Positions 7,107 through 9,746 of a stretch of DNA of 9,746 nt are shown here, piece after piece. This stretch comes from Nitrospirales bacterium (GTDB lineage Bacteria > Nitrospirota > Nitrospiria > Nitrospirales > UBA8639), in assembly GCA_021604265.1 (NCBI GenBank), contig BQIY01000053.1:1-9746 (forward strand). The letters run 5' to 3'. Each line of letters opens with the position of its first letter. Positions within the stretch are counted from its first letter, which is position 1. Both the position numbers and the translations under genes were made by a program. The notes under the pieces are model-generated. The model was not told the origin of the DNA. It saw nothing but the letters and a program-made list of their open reading frames with translations, and did no database searches.

Positions 7107-8921
7107 TTAGACAGCGGCAGGTTGAACCGGCGATGTTTGCTGAACAATTTCCTCGACTTCCATAGCATCAAGGACTTCTTTCTCTAACAACGCTTCAGCC
7201 AGAGCTCGAAGCGTATGAATATTTTCGGTCAGCATTCGTTTTGTCCGCTCATAGGATTCGAGAATCAGACGTTTGACTTCTCGATCAATTTCTAGCGCGA
7301 CTTGATCACTGAAATCTCGCCGCGTGTTTATTTCACGGCCAAGGAAAATTTCTTCATCTTTTTTGCCAAAGGTCAATGGGCCAAGCGTGTCGCTCATGCC
7401 CCACTCACAGACCATTTTTCGAGCAAGCTCCGTGGCCCGCTCAATATCATTGCCTGCTCCCGTCGTGACATTCTTGAAAATAAGCTCTTCAGCGACTCGA
7501 CCACCAAAAAGAATCGCAAGGGTATTGTACAGAAAATCTTTTGAATAGCTATGACGATCATCAATAGGTAACTGCATCGTCATGCCAAGAGCACGGCCTC
7601 TGGGAATGATCGTGACCTTATGAACGGGATCTGTTCCAGGCAAGAGCTTGGCCATCAGAGCATGGCCAGCTTCATGATAGGCCGTGGTCCGCTTTTCTTC
7701 ATCACTCAAGACCATACTCTTTCGTTCAGCCCCCATCATGACTTTATCTTTCGCGTTTTCGAAGTCCACTAATTCAACGGACTTTTTATCAAGCCGAGCC
7801 GCCCATAACGCAGCCTCATTGACGAGGTTTTCAAGGTCTGCTCCGGAAAAACCTGGGGTCCCTCTTGCAATTTGCTCAAGATCGACATCTTCATTGACTG
7901 GAACTTTTTTGGTGTGGACTTTCAAAATCTCAATCCGACCTCGGACATCAGGCCGGTTCACAATCACCTGTCGGTCAAATCGGCCAGGTCGAAGTAAGGC
8001 CGGGTCGAGTACATCTGGCCTATTTGTCGCGGCAATGAGAATGACACCTTCGGTGGTATCAAACCCATCCATTTCGACTAAGAGCTGATTGAGGGTTTGC
8101 TCACGTTCATCATGGCCACCGCCTAACCCAGCGCCTCGCAAGCGTCCAACGGCATCGATTTCATCAATAAAGATAATACAGGGGGCATGCTTTTTCCCTT
8201 GTTCAAAGAGATCTCGAACCCGCGAAGCCCCCACGCCCACAAACATTTCGACAAAGTCCGATCCACTGATGCTAAAGAACGGCACGCCAGCCTCTCCGGC
8301 AATGGCCTTAGCTAATAAGGTCTTTCCGGTGCCTGGCGGTCCAACAACTAATACGCCTTTCGGTATCCGGCCACCCAACTTTTGAAATTTTTGCGGGTCC
8401 TTCAAAAACTCAATAATTTCAACCACATCTTGTTTTGCTTCATCAACGCCCGCCACATCAGCAAACGTCACTTTCTTTTTGTCTTCAGTCAGTAAGCGAG
8501 CCCGACTTTTGCCAAAAGACAAGGCACGATTTCCCCCAATTTGCATTTGACGCATGAGAAAAAACCAGAGCCCTAAGAATAAGATGAACGGCCCCCAGGT
8601 AACCAGGAATGTGATATACCAAGGATTTTCATCCGGCGGCTTCGCTTCAATCTGAACTGACCGCTCTCGTAGAACCTTCACCAAATCCGGGTATTCAACA
8701 GAATAGGTCCGTACTCTCGTCCCGTCCTTTAAAATGGCACTGATATTGTTATGCTTAATGATCACCTTTTCTATTTCATTCCGATCCAAATGTGCCATAA
8801 AGTCACTAAAAATAATGTTTTCTTCTGGCGGATTGGTTGGAACGGTAAAGAGGTTGAAGAGCAAGATCATAAACAAGCAGACCACAACCCAAAATAGTAA
8901 ATTCTTTACCCGTGAATTCAT
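7107..8921 (-). CDS. ftsH: ATP-dependent zinc metalloprotease FtsH
   Basis: This membrane-anchored AAA+ protease forms hexamers that extract and degrade misfolded membrane proteins and short-lived cytoplasmic regulators. I start it at the ATG at 8921 (604 aa; sequence begins [14 protein letters not shown]) because a perfect AGGAGG lies 7 nt upstream. The frame also allows a GTG at 8972, but that lacks a ribosome binding site, lies within a hairpin loop and adds 17 residues before the usual FtsH N-terminus. Domains with this numbering: TM helix 7-25, periplasmic domain, TM helix 103-122, then the AAA module. This has Walker A GPPGTGKT (194-201), pore motif Phe-Val-Gly (227-229), Walker B IIFIDEID (249-256) and the second region of homology with two arginine fingers (about 297-317). 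The zinc protease domain has HEAGH (416-420) and the third ligand Asp492. Nothing is missing. It lies between hpt and folP, as in many bacteria, and has its own promoter. Confidence 0.97.
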   Translation of the reverse strand: MNSRVKNLLFWVVVCLFMILLFNLFTVPTNPPEENIIFSDFMAHLDRNEIEKVIIKHNNISAILKDGTRVRTYSVEYPDLVKVLRERSVQIEAKPPDENPWYITFLVTWGPFILFLGLWFFLMRQMQIGGNRALSFGKSRARLLTEDKKKVTFADVAGVDEAKQDVVEIIEFLKDPQKFQKLGGRIPKGVLVVGPPGTGKTLLAKAIAGEAGVPFFSISGSDFVEMFVGVGASRVRDLFEQGKKHAPCIIFIDEIDAVGRLRGAGLGGGHDEREQTLNQLLVEMDGFDTTEGVILIAATNRPDVLDPALLRPGRFDRQVIVNRPDVRGRIEILKVHTKKVPVNEDVDLEQIARGTPGFSGADLENLVNEAALWAARLDKKSVELVDFENAKDKVMMGAERKSMVLSDEEKRTTAYHEAGHALMAKLLPGTDPVHKVTIIPRGRALGMTMQLPIDDRHSYSKDFLYNTLAILFGGRVAEELIFKNVTTGAGNDIERATELARKMVCEWGMSDTLGPLTFGKKDEEIFLGREINTRRDFSDQVALEIDREVKRLILESYERTKRMLTENIHTLRALAEALLEKEVLDAMEVEEIVQQTSPVQPAAV

Positions 8922-8926
8922 GCTAA

Positions 8927-8944
8927 AACCTCCTGAACCTCCTA
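8927..8944 (-). promoter_or_regulatory. tandem Shine-Dalgarno sequence of ftsH
   Basis: Read on the minus strand, two 9-base units, TAGGAGGTT (8944-8936) and CAGGAGGTT (8935-8927), follow each other directly. The second puts AGGAGG 7 nt before the ATG at 8921, ideal spacing, and fixes that codon as the start. The first copy is too far away for direct initiation and may act as a standby site, or be a simple duplication. Confidence 0.75.
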
Positions 8945-8956
8945 CCAATTGATTGA

Positions 8957-8981
8957 CTTTCCTCAAGCTCACAGAGGAAAG
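8957..8981 (-). promoter_or_regulatory. stem-loop at the predicted 5' end of the ftsH mRNA
   Basis: CTTTCCTC (8981-8974, minus strand) and GAGGAAAG (8964-8957) form a perfect 8-bp stem with a 9-nt loop. The stem starts about 8 nt after the -10 hexamer at 8989-8994, so the transcript would begin with or within a base or two of this hairpin. No T tract follows, which argues against a terminator for hpt. Such 5'-terminal stems are known to protect mRNAs from decay in other bacteria. An operator with two half-sites is the alternative. Confidence 0.45.
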
Positions 8982-8988
8982 CTATTAG

Positions 8989-9018
8989 ATTCTATCATGC
9001 AAATTGAGATACTGACAA
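8989..9018 (-). promoter_or_regulatory. sigma70-type promoter of ftsH with extended -10
   Basis: On the minus strand, TTGTCA (9018-9013, 5/6 to TTGACA) is followed by an 18-bp spacer and TAGAAT (8994-8989, 5/6 to TATAAT). TGA directly before the hexamer provides the TGn of an extended -10. Transcription would begin near 8982, giving a leader of about 60 nt. It starts 15 bp after the hpt stop, so ftsH could be transcribed independently of tilS-hpt as well as by read-through. Confidence 0.6.
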
Positions 9019-9032
9019 CTAAGAATTGAACT

Positions 9033-9575
9033 CTACGGCGCTTCAACGCTCTTGGGGTCAAGGACGGCTAAATATGGAAGATTGCGGTATTGCTGCTGAT
9101 GATCCAACCCGTACCCGACAACATAATGATTAGGAATTTCAAAGCCGACATAATGAACGTTCACATCTATCTGCCGCCGCGCCGGCTTACTCAACAAGGC
9201 ACACACCTGAAGGCTCTTTGGTTTTCGTTTGGCGAGTTGCTTAGTTAAATATTGAACCGTCAGCCCTGAATCAATGATATCTTCCACCAGCAACACGTCT
9301 CGCCCTTTTATCTCCTCGGTCAAATCTGTGAGAACTTTGACTTTCCCGGATGTTTTCCCTTGATTTTGCTGACTTTTGACAATCATAAAATCAACGGTGA
9401 CCGGCAATCGTATCGCACGGACCAAATCAGCATAGAACATAAAGGCTCCCTTGAGAATGCCAACCAGAACAAGGTCCTTGCGCTCATAATGAAGCGTAAT
9501 CTCCCTGCCAAGTTCTTTGATTCGAGTGCGCATAGCCTCTTGTGTGACTAAAGGCTTACCAAAGAGTTGCGTCAT
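9033..9575 (-). CDS. hpt: hypoxanthine(-guanine) phosphoribosyltransferase
   Basis: This purine-salvage enzyme makes IMP (and usually GMP) from the free base and PRPP. Its 180 aa is typical of bacterial Hpt. Visible are the GILKGAF loop (39-45), the flexible active-site loop region SQQNQGKTSGKVKV (68-81), the PRPP-binding signature LLVEDIIDSGLT (95-106) with Glu98-Asp99 and Asp102, Lys130 for base recognition, and GFEIPNHYVVGYGLD (144-158) with the C-terminal metal and base contacts. The ATG at 9575 overlaps the tilS stop by 4 bp (ATGA), with AGGAG 11 nt upstream. The spacing is long, so initiation is probably coupled to tilS. The stop is TAG at 9033. The tilS-hpt-ftsH order is widespread and supports hpt over other type I phosphoribosyltransferases such as xanthine-specific ones. 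Confidence 0.95.
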   Translation of the reverse strand: MTQLFGKPLVTQEAMRTRIKELGREITLHYERKDLVLVGILKGAFMFYADLVRAIRLPVTVDFMIVKSQQNQGKTSGKVKVLTDLTEEIKGRDVLLVEDIIDSGLTVQYLTKQLAKRKPKSLQVCALLSKPARRQIDVNVHYVGFEIPNHYVVGYGLDHQQQYRNLPYLAVLDPKSVEAP

Positions 9576-9746
9576 ACCGGCATTGGCTCCTGACTCAAAG
9601 ACGCGACAAGAACACGTTGCGTGGTCTCAGTTACCCGAAAACGGTGGTCCATTCGATATCCTCCAATCCACACAATGCCTTCAGGGGCCACCAGCAACGG
9701 CACCATGGACCGCTGGGAGCGTGCCAATTTGATATCCGAAAAAAAA
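9572..9746 (-). CDS. tilS: tRNA(Ile)-lysidine synthase TilS, C-terminal end only
   Basis: The last 57 codons of a gene that enters from the right edge are open without a break to a TGA at 9574-9572. The reading starts FFSDIKLARSQRSMVPLLVA and continues with EGIVWIGGYRMDHRFRVT (residues 22-39 of the fragment). It matches the TilS C-terminal domain pattern of an FF-x-x-x-K-x-x-R start, a VPLLV strand, a GIVW strand and a G-x-R-x-D turn followed by R-x-x-V-T. TilS modifies the wobble C of tRNA-Ile(CAU) to lysidine so it reads AUA. The ATPase core is outside the window. The 4-bp overlap with hpt and the tilS-hpt-ftsH order support the call. It is too short to be in the usual ORF lists, but the pattern is specific. 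Confidence 0.85.
   Translation of the reverse strand, partial: FFSDIKLARSQRSMVPLLVAPEGIVWIGGYRMDHRFRVTETTQRVLVASLSQEPMPV

Noticed and set aside
8957..8981. An inverted repeat with a 9-nt spacer after a promoter suggested a CIRCE (HrcA) operator.
   Set aside because: Only about 3 of 9 half-site positions fit TTAGCACTC, so the spacing agrees but the sequence does not.

Overview
The window looks like a piece of a bacterial chromosome from a Nitrospira-like organism (phylum Nitrospirota). This rests on the general look of the proteins, the moderate G+C (close to 50% by eye) and the gene neighbourhood. It is an inference that no marker gene in the window confirms. I see no mobile element, CRISPR array, rRNA or tRNA. 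Nearly all of the sequence is coding.

Layout. On the + strand, positions 3-1991 hold the 3' part of a large gene that enters from the left. It joins the C-terminal end of a YyaL/DUF255 (thioredoxin-domain, six-hairpin) protein to a complete aldo/keto reductase domain in one unbroken frame. A convergent gap of about 70 bp separates it from six minus-strand genes. In transcription order, from high to low coordinate, these are tilS (partial, 9746-9572), hpt (9575-9033), ftsH (8921-7107), folP (6884-5991), glmM (5994-4645) and comEC (4670-2061). tilS/hpt overlap by 4 bp, folP/glmM by 4 bp and glmM/comEC by 26 bp, so there appear to be two or three translationally coupled blocks.

Function. The minus-strand set is a housekeeping cluster whose order is conserved in many bacteria (tilS-hpt-ftsH in Firmicutes and others; ftsH-folP-glmM in enterobacteria). 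It covers tRNA-Ile2 lysidine formation, purine salvage, membrane-protein quality control, folate synthesis, the glucosamine-1-phosphate step of cell-wall precursor synthesis, and the DNA-uptake channel ComEC.

Regulation visible in the sequence. A good sigma70-type promoter with an extended -10 lies between hpt and ftsH. It is followed by a perfect 8-bp stem-loop at the predicted 5' end of the ftsH mRNA and by a tandem Shine-Dalgarno sequence. These place the ftsH start at 8921 rather than at the upstream GTG (8972). Just after the ftsH stop, a 66-nt imperfect hairpin without a T tract sits in the 222-bp ftsH-folP gap.

I found no convincing previously undescribed multi-gene system. The most unusual items are the YyaL/AKR fusion, the extra helical segment in its reductase domain, and the 66-nt hairpin after ftsH.
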